Source: Acidobacteriota bacterium (lineage in GTDB: Bacteria; Acidobacteriota; Blastocatellia; RBC074). From it: 64,000 bases of DNA. The stretch spans positions 92,027-156,026 of the forward strand of contig JACPYM010000033.1 of NCBI GenBank assembly GCA_016196035.1, read 5' to 3'. The position numbers and the translations under genes are program-made. Each line of letters opens with the position of its first letter. Position 1 is the first letter of the stretch. The notes beneath the pieces were generated by a model. The model worked only from the letters and a program-made list of their open reading frames with translations. It was not told where the DNA came from and did not search any database. Below, piece after piece: positions 51,069 to 59,794 of the stretch.

Positions 51069-54000
51069 ATGACACAGCCAACTTACGTCTTTCTCTCTTA
51101 TGCCAAAGGCGATCTCGCTGCCGCCAGCGCGTTGGAAGCCGCGTTGCGCGCAGCGGGCTTGCGAGTCTTTCGTGACCGCAGCGACATTCGCCCCAGCGAC
51201 CACTGGCCGCTCAAGATTCATCAGGCGCTGTGCGAATGTGAGCGGATGGTCTTGCTGCTCTCGCCGCACTCGATGCCATATCACAAAGAGACCTTTGCCG
51301 AATGGTTCTTTTTCGAGCAACAGGGCAAACCGATTTTTCCGTTGCTGCTGGCCGATTGCCAGTTGTTTTATCGCCTGCCTTTCACCCAACACATGGACGT
51401 GCGCGGCGGTTTGGATGCCGTTCTGCCGCAGTTGCTGGCGTGCCTGGCTGAACCGGTCGAATCCGCGCCGCCATTGCCGCCCGCCGAAACCATCGCCATT
51501 GTGCCGGATGCCGAAAAACCGGTGGCGCTTGTCGAGGCGCAAGCCGCCCTCGCCGCCGTCGCTGACGCTGCGCCCCAGCCCGTCGTGCTCACTGAAGCCG
51601 AAGCCGAGGCCATCGCCGCGCATCCGCCCGCCGATGTGCGCGCATACAGGCTGTCGCGCGTGGCGGCCTGGTCGTTGCCGCGTTATCAACTCGACCGGCG
51701 TTTCGTCAGTTTGACGCTCACGCTCGATCAGGGCGAAGAGGCGCAGGAACGCTTTGTGCCTGCGCGGCAGATGCGTTTCAACGATTTGCGCGAGGTGTTG
51801 GCGGCGGCTGACACAGACCGCGCGCTGGTGTTGCTGGGCGCGCCGGGCGGCGGCAAATCCACCGTCTTGCGGCGGCTGCAACTCGATCACAGCCTCGATC
51901 GGTTGCGCGACGAACGGGACGAAATCAGTTTTCTGCTGCCGTTGAACAGCTATCCCGCTGATTATCCGCCGCCGCGCCAGTGGCTCAACGCATGCTGGGC
52001 GCAGTTCTATCCGCATCTGCCACCGCTCGAAAGCTGGCTGGCAAACGGGCGCGCGTTGTTGTTGCTGGATGCGCTCAACGAAATGCCGCACCGCGACGCG
52101 GCGGAATACTTCGACGCCGTGGCGCGTTGGCGCGCCTTTGTGCAGGAAGCCGCCGCGCAAGGCAACCGGCTGGTGTTCACCTGCCGCAGCCTCGATTACA
52201 GCGCACGCTTGAGCGCGCCCGAATTGCGTGTGCCCCAGGTGCAGGTGCAGCCGATGGATGACGAACAGGTGCGCGCATTCCTGTTCGCCTATTGTCCGGC
52301 GCACGCCGCGCAGCATTGGGAACCGTTGCGGCGCTCCGCCCAATTCGCGCTCTATCGCACGCCATATTTGCTCAAATTGTTGAGCGATCAACTCACGGCG
52401 ACGGGCAAACTGCCGGCGGGCCGCGCGGCTCTGTTCACAGGTTTTGTGCGGCAGGCGTTGGCGCGCGAAAGCAATGCGCCTTTGTTCCAACCCCTGGGTA
52501 CGCACCGCTTCCAGCGTGCGGAGGTGGCAACAGACACGTCAATGCCGGAGGAGGTTCCCTCGGCATCAGTTCGTCCAATGCCAAGCCTGCACGCTGGAAG
52601 CGGTGCGTACCCAGGTGCGTACCCAGGTTCATCCTCGGACGAATTGCTGACGGAAGACGATCACCTCAAGCTCAATCATCAAACCTGGCGCGACGATTTC
52701 GACTTGCCGGACGACGGCGCGTTGCTGCCCGGCCTGAGCGCGCTGGCGCTGGCAATGCAACGGCAGGGTCAGGAACGGCTGGCCGAAGCCGAGGCCCGCC
52801 GCGTGCTGGCCCAGCCGCGCAGTCGCGATGTGCTGAAAGCCGGGCTTGCGCTCGGCCTGCTCGACAAAGACCTGGCGCGCGCCGAGATCGGATTTTTTCA
52901 CCAATTGTTGCGCGAGTATTTTGCCGCGCGCCAACTGGCCCAGGCACCCGACGCGGCGCTCGCGCACGTCGAGTGGGAAGCGGCCCGCGTCACGCCGTCG
53001 CTGACAGAGACGCTGGCCGGATTGGCCTCCAACGATCCGCTGCCGCCGCTGGCGCAAACCGGTTGGGAAGAAACCTTGCTGACCGCCGCGCCGATGCTGA
53101 GTGATGTGGCCGGGTTCATACGGGAATTGCTGCCGCACAATTTGCCGCTGGCCGGACGTTGCGCCGCCGCGCCCGATGTGACCGTCGGCGCGGCCTTCAA
53201 GCGTGAATTGCAGGACGCGCTCATTCAACGCGCACAGGATTTCAAACGCGCCGATTTGCGCGCGCGCATTGCGGCGGGCGAGGCGCTGGGGCAATTGGGC
53301 GATGCGCGCTTCACCCTGCGCCAGGGCGCGCACGGCGCTTACCTGTTGCCGCCGCTTGTCACCATCGCCGCTGGTGAATATCCCATCGGTTTGAACCAGA
53401 GCGATTACGAAGACGAAACGCCGCAAATCAAAGTGCGCTTGGCGGCCTTTGAGATCGGGCAGTTCCCCGTGACCAATGCCGAGTATGCGCATTTCATCGC
53501 GGCACGAGGTTACGAAGACGAACAATGGTGGGACACGGCGGAAGCCCGCGCCTGGCGCAGTGGCGAGAGTACGGCACAAGGAGAAAAGGGCAGTTGGCGC
53601 GACTTTCGCAAACAGCTTCAGAGTTATTCAGAAGACGAATTGCGCGGAATGGTTCAGACAAACCGTGCCACGCCTGACGAAGTGGATGATTGGTTGGAGA
53701 CGCGCAACTGGTCGGACAAAGAGTTCGAGCAATGGCTTGATGATGAATTTCCTCCGGGTACTTTCTATCGGGAACCGCGATACTGGAATGACGCGCGGTT
53801 CAACCAGCTCGCGCAGCCTGTGGTCGGCGTCTCGTGGTTCGAGGCGCGCGCCTATGGCAAGTGGCTGACAGCGAATGTCGCCGATGGGCGCGACTTTCGC
53901 TTGCCGACCGAATTTGAGTTCGAGGCGGCGGCGCGCGGCCAGGCGGGCAGGCTGTTTCCTTACGGCAACAAATTCGACAAGGAGCGCGGCAATACGTTTG

Positions 54001-54311
54001 AGAGCCACCTGCGGCGCACGACGCCCGTCGGCATCTTTGACAACGCGACGCCTGAAAAGGCTTATGACCTGACGGGCAATGCTTATACCTGGACGCTTTC
54101 GCTTTATGATCAACAACGTTTTGGCTACCGGCAGGGCGATGTGGCAGGGCGCGACGACATTCACGCGACGAACGTTAAGCGTGTCCTGCGGGGCGGCTCG
54201 TGGATCGACGATGGTGGCGTCGCGCGCTCTGTGTACCGCAACGTCAATCTTCCCGGCGTCCGCTTCAACGATTCCGGTTTTCGGGTCGTGGTAGTGCGTC
54301 CCCCTTCTTAG
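51069..54311 (+). CDS. DGR target 1: TIR-STAND NTPase with variable C-type-lectin (FGE-like) domain
   Basis: 1,080 aa. The N-terminal TIR domain (about 5-125: YVFLSYAKGDLAAASALEAAL, AEWFFFEQQGK) has Glu83 at the place of the NADase glutamate (W+4). A NACHT/STAND-type NTPase follows, with Walker A GAPGGGKST (257-265), Walker B RALLLLDALNEMP and LVFTCRSLDY. A palindromic element is inserted in frame at about 476-517. The C-terminus (about 760-1080) is an FGE-sulfatase-like, C-type-lectin-fold domain (VTIAAGEYPIGLN, FPVTNAEYAHFI, VVGVSWFEARAYGKWL, RLPTEFEFEAAAR). Its last part (1040-1078) is variable repeat 1. Likely a ligand sensor whose NTPase and TIR trigger a cell response. No good Shine-Dalgarno sequence precedes ATG 51069. 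Confidence 0.9.
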   Translation: MTQPTYVFLSYAKGDLAAASALEAALRAAGLRVFRDRSDIRPSDHWPLKIHQALCECERMVLLLSPHSMPYHKETFAEWFFFEQQGKPIFPLLLADCQLFYRLPFTQHMDVRGGLDAVLPQLLACLAEPVESAPPLPPAETIAIVPDAEKPVALVEAQAALAAVADAAPQPVVLTEAEAEAIAAHPPADVRAYRLSRVAAWSLPRYQLDRRFVSLTLTLDQGEEAQERFVPARQMRFNDLREVLAAADTDRALVLLGAPGGGKSTVLRRLQLDHSLDRLRDERDEISFLLPLNSYPADYPPPRQWLNACWAQFYPHLPPLESWLANGRALLLLDALNEMPHRDAAEYFDAVARWRAFVQEAAAQGNRLVFTCRSLDYSARLSAPELRVPQVQVQPMDDEQVRAFLFAYCPAHAAQHWEPLRRSAQFALYRTPYLLKLLSDQLTATGKLPAGRAALFTGFVRQALARESNAPLFQPLGTHRFQRAEVATDTSMPEEVPSASVRPMPSLHAGSGAYPGAYPGSSSDELLTEDDHLKLNHQTWRDDFDLPDDGALLPGLSALALAMQRQGQERLAEAEARRVLAQPRSRDVLKAGLALGLLDKDLARAEIGFFHQLLREYFAARQLAQAPDAALAHVEWEAARVTPSLTETLAGLASNDPLPPLAQTGWEETLLTAAPMLSDVAGFIRELLPHNLPLAGRCAAAPDVTVGAAFKRELQDALIQRAQDFKRADLRARIAAGEALGQLGDARFTLRQGAHGAYLLPPLVTIAAGEYPIGLNQSDYEDETPQIKVRLAAFEIGQFPVTNAEYAHFIAARGYEDEQWWDTAEARAWRSGESTAQGEKGSWRDFRKQLQSYSEDELRGMVQTNRATPDEVDDWLETRNWSDKEFEQWLDDEFPPGTFYREPRYWNDARFNQLAQPVVGVSWFEARAYGKWLTANVADGRDFRLPTEFEFEAAARGQAGRLFPYGNKFDKERGNTFESHLRRTTPVGIFDNATPEKAYDLTGNAYTWTLSLYDQQRFGYRQGDVAGRDDIHATNVKRVLRGGSWIDDGGVARSVYRNVNLPGVRFNDSGFRVVVVRPPS
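52493..52615. repeat. Inverted repeat, family E, in frame inside DGR target 1
   Basis: The arms 52493-52517 and 52591-52615 (cctgggtacgcaccgcttcc and on) are perfect 25-bp complements. The final gtgcgtacccagg is repeated in tandem to 52628. The reading frame passes through, adding roughly 45 residues (FQPLGTHRFQRA to SGAYPGAYPG). The same cctgggtacgcaccgc arm occurs at 55826-55866. Confidence 0.88.
54185..54302 (+). other. DGR variable repeat 1 (VR1)
   Basis: 118 bases aligning without gaps to the template at 56056-56173. There are 14 differences in 11 codons, all at template adenines (8 A-to-G, 6 A-to-T). It encodes the end of target 1, from LRGGSW to VVVVRP. Non-adenine positions are identical, which is the DGR hallmark. 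Confidence 0.97.
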
Positions 54312-54331
54312 ACTGAAGCACTGACCACTGT

Positions 54332-54356
54332 TGCCCTGCGACGAAGGAGCAGGGCA
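54332..54356 (+). other. DGR post-VR hairpin 1
   Basis: An 8-bp stem tgccctgc / gcagggca with a 9-base loop (gacgaagga) lies 29 bases after VR1. The whole stretch 54303-54367 matches the VR2 flank with one mismatch. Hairpins just after the VR mark retrohoming targets in known DGRs. Confidence 0.85.
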
Positions 54357-54389
54357 TGAAATTTTTTTTGAAAACAGCATATGCGGTTT

Positions 54390-55469
54390 TCAATCTGGGG
54401 CGGGGCGTTCAAACACCAACCCCTGTCCCAGCACGTGTTCGCGCAAGCCCCAGGTGTCGGCATAGCGCACGTGATTGATCCAGCCTTGCACCGAAGCATC
54501 GAATTCGGCAAAGCTGATCTGGCCGGCGCAATACTCGCTCCAACGGTCGCGCAAACGGCGCGCGAATTTGACGACGTTGCGCGCCTTGACGCGGCGCTGG
54601 GTCGGATAGACCACAAAGCCCAACCACGGGATGCCGTGCGCGCAGGGAATGACCTGGGCAGGCGCGGCATGAACGGTCAGGCGCAATTGGGCGAGGCACT
54701 CAATGACGGCGCGTTTCCATGCATACAACTGGCGCTTGCTGTCGCTGAACAAACAAAAATCATCCACGTAACGCAAATAGGCCGGGCAGCCGAGCGTTTG
54801 CGTGACAAACCGGTCTAACGGGTCGAGATAGACATTGCTCCAAAACTGGCTGGTCAAATTGCCGATGGGCAAGCCGCGCGGACGATTGACCGCGAACAAA
54901 TCATCGCCAGGGAAAAACACCATCTCGTATTCGTCAGCGAGCACGCCCGCGCCGCTCTGAATAAGGCGTTCGCACAGCCACAGCGTCGCGTCATCGGTCA
55001 GCGTCGCGCGCAACAAATCCAGCAGGATGGCGTGATCGAGTGAGGGGAAGTGTTTGACCACATCCAACCGCAGCGCGTAACGAAAGCGCCGGGCAAAATA
55101 CTGCAACCGATCAACCGCGCGATGCGTCCCCTGGCCCACGCGGTTGGCATAAGAGTCGGCGTGGAAGTGCGCTTCAAAGAGCGGCTCGATCAGGTTGCAG
55201 AGCGCGTGATGCACGACGCGGTCGCGGAAGGGCGCGGCGCTCACCCGCCGTTGTTTGGGTTCGTAAATCGTAAAATTGACGTAAGCGCCCGGCTGGTAAG
55301 TGAACGCGGCCAGTTCCGCTTGCAGGTGCAACAACCGGTCGGCGAGTTGATGTTCAAATGCGGCAGCGGCCCCTTTACCGCGTTTGCCGCGCGCCGCTTG
55401 TTGATAGGCCGCCAGCAGATTCGGCCAGGCGCTGATTTGGGAATAGAGAGAACCACGGATGATGTCCAA
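54390..55469 (-). CDS. Diversity-generating retroelement reverse transcriptase
   Basis: 359 aa. Reverse transcriptase motifs are present in order: [73 protein letters not shown] with the SQ typical of DGR enzymes, and [11 protein letters not shown] with the catalytic YVDD at about 233-236. [16 protein letters not shown] and a C-terminal thumb-like helix follow. The start is probably TTG 55469 ([11 protein letters not shown]); no in-frame ATG is near. It copies the template RNA with errors opposite A. It is divergent from avd and converges on VR1 of target 1, an unusual layout. Confidence 0.95.
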   Translation of the reverse strand: MDIIRGSLYSQISAWPNLLAAYQQAARGKRGKGAAAAFEHQLADRLLHLQAELAAFTYQPGAYVNFTIYEPKQRRVSAAPFRDRVVHHALCNLIEPLFEAHFHADSYANRVGQGTHRAVDRLQYFARRFRYALRLDVVKHFPSLDHAILLDLLRATLTDDATLWLCERLIQSGAGVLADEYEMVFFPGDDLFAVNRPRGLPIGNLTSQFWSNVYLDPLDRFVTQTLGCPAYLRYVDDFCLFSDSKRQLYAWKRAVIECLAQLRLTVHAAPAQVIPCAHGIPWLGFVVYPTQRRVKARNVVKFARRLRDRWSEYCAGQISFAEFDASVQGWINHVRYADTWGLREHVLGQGLVFERPAPD

Positions 55470-55815
55470 GGAAAAGCTCAGTGAAATGACGATTCTGACG
55501 CGCTGTTATGATTTATTGGCGTGGCTCTTGCCCAAAGTCGAACGCTTTCCCAAAGCGTACCGCCACACCCTGACGCAGCGTTTGCTGGACGCCGCGCTCG
55601 ATTTTCAGGAGCACCTGTTCGACGCGCAAAGCCAGAGCGGCGCGGCACGGCAAAAACAATTGCGCGCCGCCGATGCGCACCTGAACAAACTCAGGTTGTA
55701 TTTGCGCCTGGCGCATCAATTCGGCTGGCTCAATCACGGGCAATATCAGCACGTCAGTCTCATGGTCGCGGAATTGGGCCGCTTGTTGGGCGGTTGGCTC
55801 AAGGCGGAGGCGTAA
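55459..55815 (+). CDS. avd: DGR accessory variability determinant (Avd), four-helix protein
   Basis: 118 aa, the size of known Avd proteins. The sequence is all helical ([82 protein letters not shown]) with many positive charges for binding RNA and the reverse transcriptase. The W-L-L-P-K-x-E-x-F-P-K segment is family-typical. ATG 55459 or 55462 can be used; the 5' end overlaps the RT start region by 11 bases on the opposite strand. Avd is essential for mutagenic copying in studied DGRs. Here it is encoded against the direction of RT and template. Confidence 0.9.
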   Translation: MMSKEKLSEMTILTRCYDLLAWLLPKVERFPKAYRHTLTQRLLDAALDFQEHLFDAQSQSGAARQKQLRAADAHLNKLRLYLRLAHQFGWLNHGQYQHVSLMVAELGRLLGGWLKAEA

Positions 55816-55825
55816 GCTGGTGACA

Positions 55826-55866
55826 ACCTGGGTACGCACCGCTGGCAGCAGCGGTGCGTACCCAGG
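55826..55866. repeat. Inverted repeat, family E
   Basis: The arms acctgggtacgcaccgc (55826-55842) and complement (55850-55866) follow the avd stop by 10 bases. The outer 15 bases match the element inside target 1. Confidence 0.85.
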
Positions 55867-55869
55867 TCA

Positions 55870-55908
<39 letters not shown>

Positions 55909-56055
55909 CGCGATTGCGCCTTCTTTCAGACTCTTCGCCTCGGTGCGCCGAGCGTACTCGACGCACATTGCCGGAAGCCGCCGCCTTCGTAAAGAAAGCG
56001 GCTGGCTCGTCAACAGCGCCGCCGCCGCTGACCTTTGAAGAGGGACGAAAGGAGT

Positions 56056-56173
56056 GGGACGCACTACCACGACCCGAAAACCGGTATTGTTGTTGCGGTC
56101 GCCGGGTTGATTGATGTTGCGGTACACAGAGCGCGCGTTGTCATCATTGTTGATCCACGAGCCGCCCCGCAGG
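56056..56173 (-). other. DGR template repeat (TR)
   Basis: 118 bases on the minus strand matching VR1 and VR2 except at adenines. Its codons at the variable sites are mostly AAC/AAT (three in a row near 56086-56094), giving Asn-rich translation RGGSWINN and [11 protein letters not shown], typical of DGR templates. It is not part of a gene. Its 3' flank differs from the VR flank and lacks the hairpin. Confidence 0.97.
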
Positions 56174-56248
56174 TGCGTTACAACCGGCCCCACAAGTTGC
56201 CTTGCGCCACGCATCTTAGCCTGCGCTTGGCCCATGTCAAAAAACCAA

Positions 56249-56390
56249 GTAACTGCTCAGCCCCCGGTGCGGCGCGCGTCTCGCGGGCATAGTCAAATGG
56301 GGCGGATTGAAATTGAAGGGCGTCTCGGCCAGCCAGTTTGGTCTGATTTGACGCTTGCCCGCGAGACGCGCGCCGCACCGACTGAGTAGT
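56249..56390. repeat. Long palindrome between TR and VR2
   Basis: The 24-bp perfect arms 56266-56289 and 56356-56379 contain cggcgcgcgtctcgcgggc. Imperfect complementarity continues outwards (gtaactgctcag / ctgagtagttac). It lies upstream of TR in the TR direction, where the template promoter would be expected. Confidence 0.85.
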
Positions 56391-56411
56391 TACAAAACCA
56401 AAAAAATTTCA

Positions 56412-56436
56412 TGCCCTGCTCCTTCGTCGCAGGGCA
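56412..56436 (-). other. DGR post-VR hairpin 2
   Basis: The same 8-bp stem (tgccctgc / gcagggca) and loop as the copy after VR1, 29 bases after VR2 on the minus strand. The T-rich run follows it. Confidence 0.85.
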
Positions 56437-56456
56437 ACAGTGTTCAGTGCTTCAGT

Positions 56457-59231
56457 CTAAGAAGGGGGACGCACTACCACGACCCGAAAACCGGTAAGGC
56501 CGTCGCGGTCGCCGGGAAGACCGAAGTCGCGGCACACAGAGCGCGCGACGTCAACACTGCCGATCCACGAGCCGCCCCGCAGGACACGCCTGTCATTTGT
56601 CGTCAGGTTCTCCTTCCGCGCTTCAAGCTGCGGTTTGTCGTAAGCACTCAAACACCACTCCCACACGTTCCCGCTCATCTCTTCGACGCCATACGGTGAC
56701 GCCCCTTGCGGATAGACGCCCACCGCAGTCGTTTGCCCAATGCTGTTTGCCACATTGCCTTTCGCCGCGTCGTAATCGTTGCCATAAGGATAGACCCGGC
56801 CATCCACACCGCGCGCCGCTTTTTCCCATTCAAATTCTGTCGGCAGGCGCACCTCTTCGCGCCACGCCTTGTCCAACTCTGCCAGCCGCCACGTCAGCCA
56901 GCGGCAAAAGGCGCTGGCTTCGAACCAATTCACCGTGTCGCGCGGATGATTGCCGAATTTGAAAGACTGCTCAGCGGGCTGGCGATGACTGTCATTCGCC
57001 GCCAAGCCCTGCCACCAGCGCGCATCGCCGTAGCCACCGTCATCCACGAAGCACTGATATTGCGCATACGTCACCGGATAGCGGCTGATGAAATAGCGCG
57101 GCAGCGTCAACTTTTGCGGCTTGGCTGCCGATGCATCATTCGCCAAGCCGTACTGAAACTCGCCCGCTGGGATTTCCTTCCATTCAAGGTCGGGCAAACC
57201 ATCACGCACGCCCACGCCGCGCCGCTTGTCCAAACCGGTTTGCCCCAAGGCACGGCCAATGGCGGCGCGTGCGTGCGCATGCGGTTCGCGTTGCACAGCG
57301 GTCAGACGCGGCAGCCAGCGTTCGCGCAACCGTGCGCGTGTCGCCTCAGCCAGGGCCGCGCCGCTGCGCACGATGCACTGCGCGGCGATTTCGGGTTGGG
57401 CGTCGGCCAGCCATTCGACGATGGGCGTGCAATCGTCGCTATACAAACCGGCCAGCAGGATGGCGGCCTCTTCCCAGTTGGTGCGCTCCCACCAACGCGC
57501 GGGGGGCCAGAGGTCGGCGGCGCGCAAACGACCGGCGCGGCGTTCGGCGTCCATAAAGTGCGCGGCGAAATACTCCTGCAATAACTGGTGGCTGAAGGCG
57601 ACCTGCTCGCCCAGATTGAGCAAACTGGCGCTGCCCGCCAAATATAACAAACGGTCAGCCAGAATGGTTTTGGCTTCGGCTAGCGGCAACACGGTTTGCG
57701 CGTTGCCGCTGGCGTTTTGCGCGCGGCGGATTTGCATTTCATAGGCGACGCGCGCCAGCCCGCCGGTGAGCAGGGTTTGTTCCTCAGCGCTCACTTTCTC
57801 GCGTTGCAGCAAGGTGCGCACAAACAGCGCAAAGAGTTCGCCGCGATTGTCGGGCAAATCGCCCTCTTCGGCGTAAACGCTGGTCAGCATCAACAGCATG
57901 TAAGGATTGCGCGCCAGTTCCAGCAGCGTGTGCTGGCCGCGCACCTTCTCACGCCAGACGCGATCTTGTTCGCCCGTCGTGCCGCCATACACATTCGGGT
58001 TTTCTTTGGGAATGTCAGCCGCCGTCCAAAACAACTCGAAGCTTGCGCCCGCCTTTTGCCAGGCATCCCACGTCGCCCGGACTTCGGCGCCGCCCGCCAG
58101 CCGCCAAAACAGCGTTTCGCCCGCGTTGGGCAAATAACCCGTGACGAATTGGCGGATGCGCGGCGGGTCGAGCGGCGTGATGTTGAGGCGGTCAAAGCCC
58201 AGCTCAACCTGGTCGTAATCGAGCACGCGGCACGATACGACCGCCAGCAAGGCGGGGTGCTGATGCGTGGCGAGAAAGCGTTTGACCTCGGCGTATTTGG
58301 CGGCGTGCTGGGCGGCGGGCAATTCGTTGAGGCCGTCGAGCAAGAGCGCGGCACGGCGCGTTTGCAGCAATTCGTCGAGCCGCCCGCCAAGATCGCCCAA
58401 TTCGGCGGCGATGAAATCACGCAGCGTTTGCGCGGGGTCAATCCATTTTTTGAGTTGAATCAACAACGGCAGCGGCGCGGCGGCGTCCTGACGGGCGCGC
58501 TGATCCAAATCCGCCGCCAGTTTGAACAGCGTCGTCGTTTTGCCCGCGCCCGGTTCGCCCAGCAATACGGCGCGTTTGAGGCGGTTGATTTCGGCGACGG
58601 CGTCTTCAAAGCGTTTGGGTTCGTCTTGGGCGCGAAACGAGAACAATTCAAACACCGCCGGCATTTCGGCGGCGCGCCGCTGTTGTTGCGTAACGCCGCC
58701 CAACGGCGTGTATTTGTCGTTGTGGATGATCTGCCGCAGGTTGAGCCGGTCAAGGTAATCGGTTTCGAGCGTGCGCGCGGTGGGCGTGGTTGTGGTGGTT
58801 AGGGGGCGCGGCAAGGCGCTCAATAACCGCGCCACGGCGTTTTCATACGCGCAGTTGAAACAGGCTACGCCCTGGCAATCGAGCAGCAGAAAGTAATCGT
58901 CCGCGGCGGCGAGGTCTTCGGCCAGCAGCGGGATGATGAGTTTCTTTTTCTGGAGCGCGAAAAGAATCTCTTTGCGCACCCAATGGCTTTGCAACGCGGC
59001 GGTCGTCACGATGACGACCAGAGCGTAAGAATTGTTGAGGCCGGTGACGATGGCCTTGATCCATTCGTCGCCGCCCTTGATCGCTTCGGTGTCAATCCAA
59101 CTGGCGTGCCCGGCCTGCCCCAGGTCGTCAATCAGCCGCGCAGCCAGGTCGGCGCTCGTGTGGTGATAGCTGATGAACACCGTCGGGCGGCGTTCGCGCG
59201 CGGGCGTGGCTTGGGTCAAAGGGGAAATCAT
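56457..59231 (-). CDS. DGR target 2: TIR-NACHT NTPase with variable C-type-lectin (FGE-like) domain
   Basis: 924 aa from ATG 59231 (a TTG two codons earlier is possible). The TIR domain (about 15-130: PTVFISYHHTSADLAARLIDDL, SHWVRKEILFALQKKK) has Glu88 at the NADase position. The NACHT NTPase has GEPGAGKTT (225-233), RAALLLDGLNELP and LLAVVSCRVLDYD, then a helical region (VAFSHQLLQEYFAAHF). The C-terminal FGE-like domain (KEIPAGEFQYGLA, RYPVTYAQYQCFV, VNWFEASAFCRWL, RLPTEFEWEKAARG, GNVWEWCLSAYD) ends in variable repeat 2 (884-922). It is clearly diverged from target 1 outside the variable region, so the pair is not a recent duplication. Probable variable sensor with a TIR effector. Confidence 0.92.
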   Translation of the reverse strand: MISPLTQATPARERRPTVFISYHHTSADLAARLIDDLGQAGHASWIDTEAIKGGDEWIKAIVTGLNNSYALVVIVTTAALQSHWVRKEILFALQKKKLIIPLLAEDLAAADDYFLLLDCQGVACFNCAYENAVARLLSALPRPLTTTTTPTARTLETDYLDRLNLRQIIHNDKYTPLGGVTQQQRRAAEMPAVFELFSFRAQDEPKRFEDAVAEINRLKRAVLLGEPGAGKTTTLFKLAADLDQRARQDAAAPLPLLIQLKKWIDPAQTLRDFIAAELGDLGGRLDELLQTRRAALLLDGLNELPAAQHAAKYAEVKRFLATHQHPALLAVVSCRVLDYDQVELGFDRLNITPLDPPRIRQFVTGYLPNAGETLFWRLAGGAEVRATWDAWQKAGASFELFWTAADIPKENPNVYGGTTGEQDRVWREKVRGQHTLLELARNPYMLLMLTSVYAEEGDLPDNRGELFALFVRTLLQREKVSAEEQTLLTGGLARVAYEMQIRRAQNASGNAQTVLPLAEAKTILADRLLYLAGSASLLNLGEQVAFSHQLLQEYFAAHFMDAERRAGRLRAADLWPPARWWERTNWEEAAILLAGLYSDDCTPIVEWLADAQPEIAAQCIVRSGAALAEATRARLRERWLPRLTAVQREPHAHARAAIGRALGQTGLDKRRGVGVRDGLPDLEWKEIPAGEFQYGLANDASAAKPQKLTLPRYFISRYPVTYAQYQCFVDDGGYGDARWWQGLAANDSHRQPAEQSFKFGNHPRDTVNWFEASAFCRWLTWRLAELDKAWREEVRLPTEFEWEKAARGVDGRVYPYGNDYDAAKGNVANSIGQTTAVGVYPQGASPYGVEEMSGNVWEWCLSAYDKPQLEARKENLTTNDRRVLRGGSWIGSVDVARSVCRDFGLPGDRDGLTGFRVVVVRPPS
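56466..56583 (-). other. DGR variable repeat 2 (VR2)
   Basis: 118 bases aligning without gaps to the template. There are 18 differences in 12 codons, all at template adenines; changes include A-to-G, A-to-T and one A-to-C. It encodes the end of target 2. Seven codons differ between VR1 and VR2 where both differ from TR, so the two repeats were mutated independently. Confidence 0.97.
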
Positions 59232-59359
59232 CGGCAATCAATAACGGTTCTAAGTGCTGGCGTAGGCGCGCTGCGACGCGACGAGAGCGCCGCCCGCTGG
59301 GCAGTGGCGCGGCGGCGTGCGCGGAATGTACCCCCGGCCCGTCACTCAAGGCAAGCAAC

Positions 59360-59558
59360 TATAGTTTTTAAGAAAAAGAATTTCCGAAAAGTCCCAAAGG
59401 GACGACCAGCCCACAGCCCAGGGTGCAGCCCTGGGGGGGCTGACGCCCTTTCAGGGCTTCGCACAACGACTCAATCTGCGTTCTGGGGCTGCCCCCCAGG
59501 CTGTTGGCTGACGCTCCGTTGGAGCTTGCTGCGGCAATTCTTTTTCTTGAAGTCTATA
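59360..59558. repeat. Family F palindromic element, 199 bp
   Basis: Opposite in orientation to the copy at 25151-25401. Its ends are tatagtttttaagaaaaag and cttgaagtctata. Shared inner parts include acagcccagggtg, gccctttcaggg and cgaagccctgaaaggg in complement; the middle differs. It abuts the family C copy that follows. Confidence 0.85.
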
Positions 59559-59747
59559 GATCGGTTTGCAATTGCGTTTACGGGAGCAGCTTGGGTCGGG
59601 ACGGTACCGCGCGCGTCAGCAAGCGGCGCGTCAAGCTTAGGCCGTGGCCCGAGCCATTCAGGCTCCGCTTGCTAACGCGCGCGGTACCGTCCCACCAGCC
59701 AGGCTCGCCTGACCGGTCACCTTGTAAACTCAATGGCAAACCGGTCT
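59559..59747. repeat. Palindromic element, family C, with outer arms
   Basis: Outer arms gatcggtttgca (59559 on) and tggcaaaccggtc (59734 on), inner arms ggacggtaccgcgcgcgtca and taacgcgcgcggtaccgtcc. Together with the family F copy it fills nearly the whole gap between target 2 and the next gene; 59232-59359 holds nothing I can identify. Confidence 0.87.
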
Positions 59748-59794
59748 GCCGCTGGTTGTTATGAAATCAGGCAGCAGGAACCAGGCAGCGGGAA

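Noticed and set aside
53340..54300. Active formylglycine-generating enzyme at the end of the TIR proteins
   Set aside because: The domain matches the fold but is fused to TIR-NTPase regions and ends in a DGR variable repeat. Its role is most likely ligand binding in the lectin-like fold.
54390..55469. Group II intron or retron reverse transcriptase
   Set aside because: No intron maturase domains, ribozyme sequence or retron msr/msd are seen; the SQ motif, Avd and adenine-specific TR/VR pairs identify a DGR.
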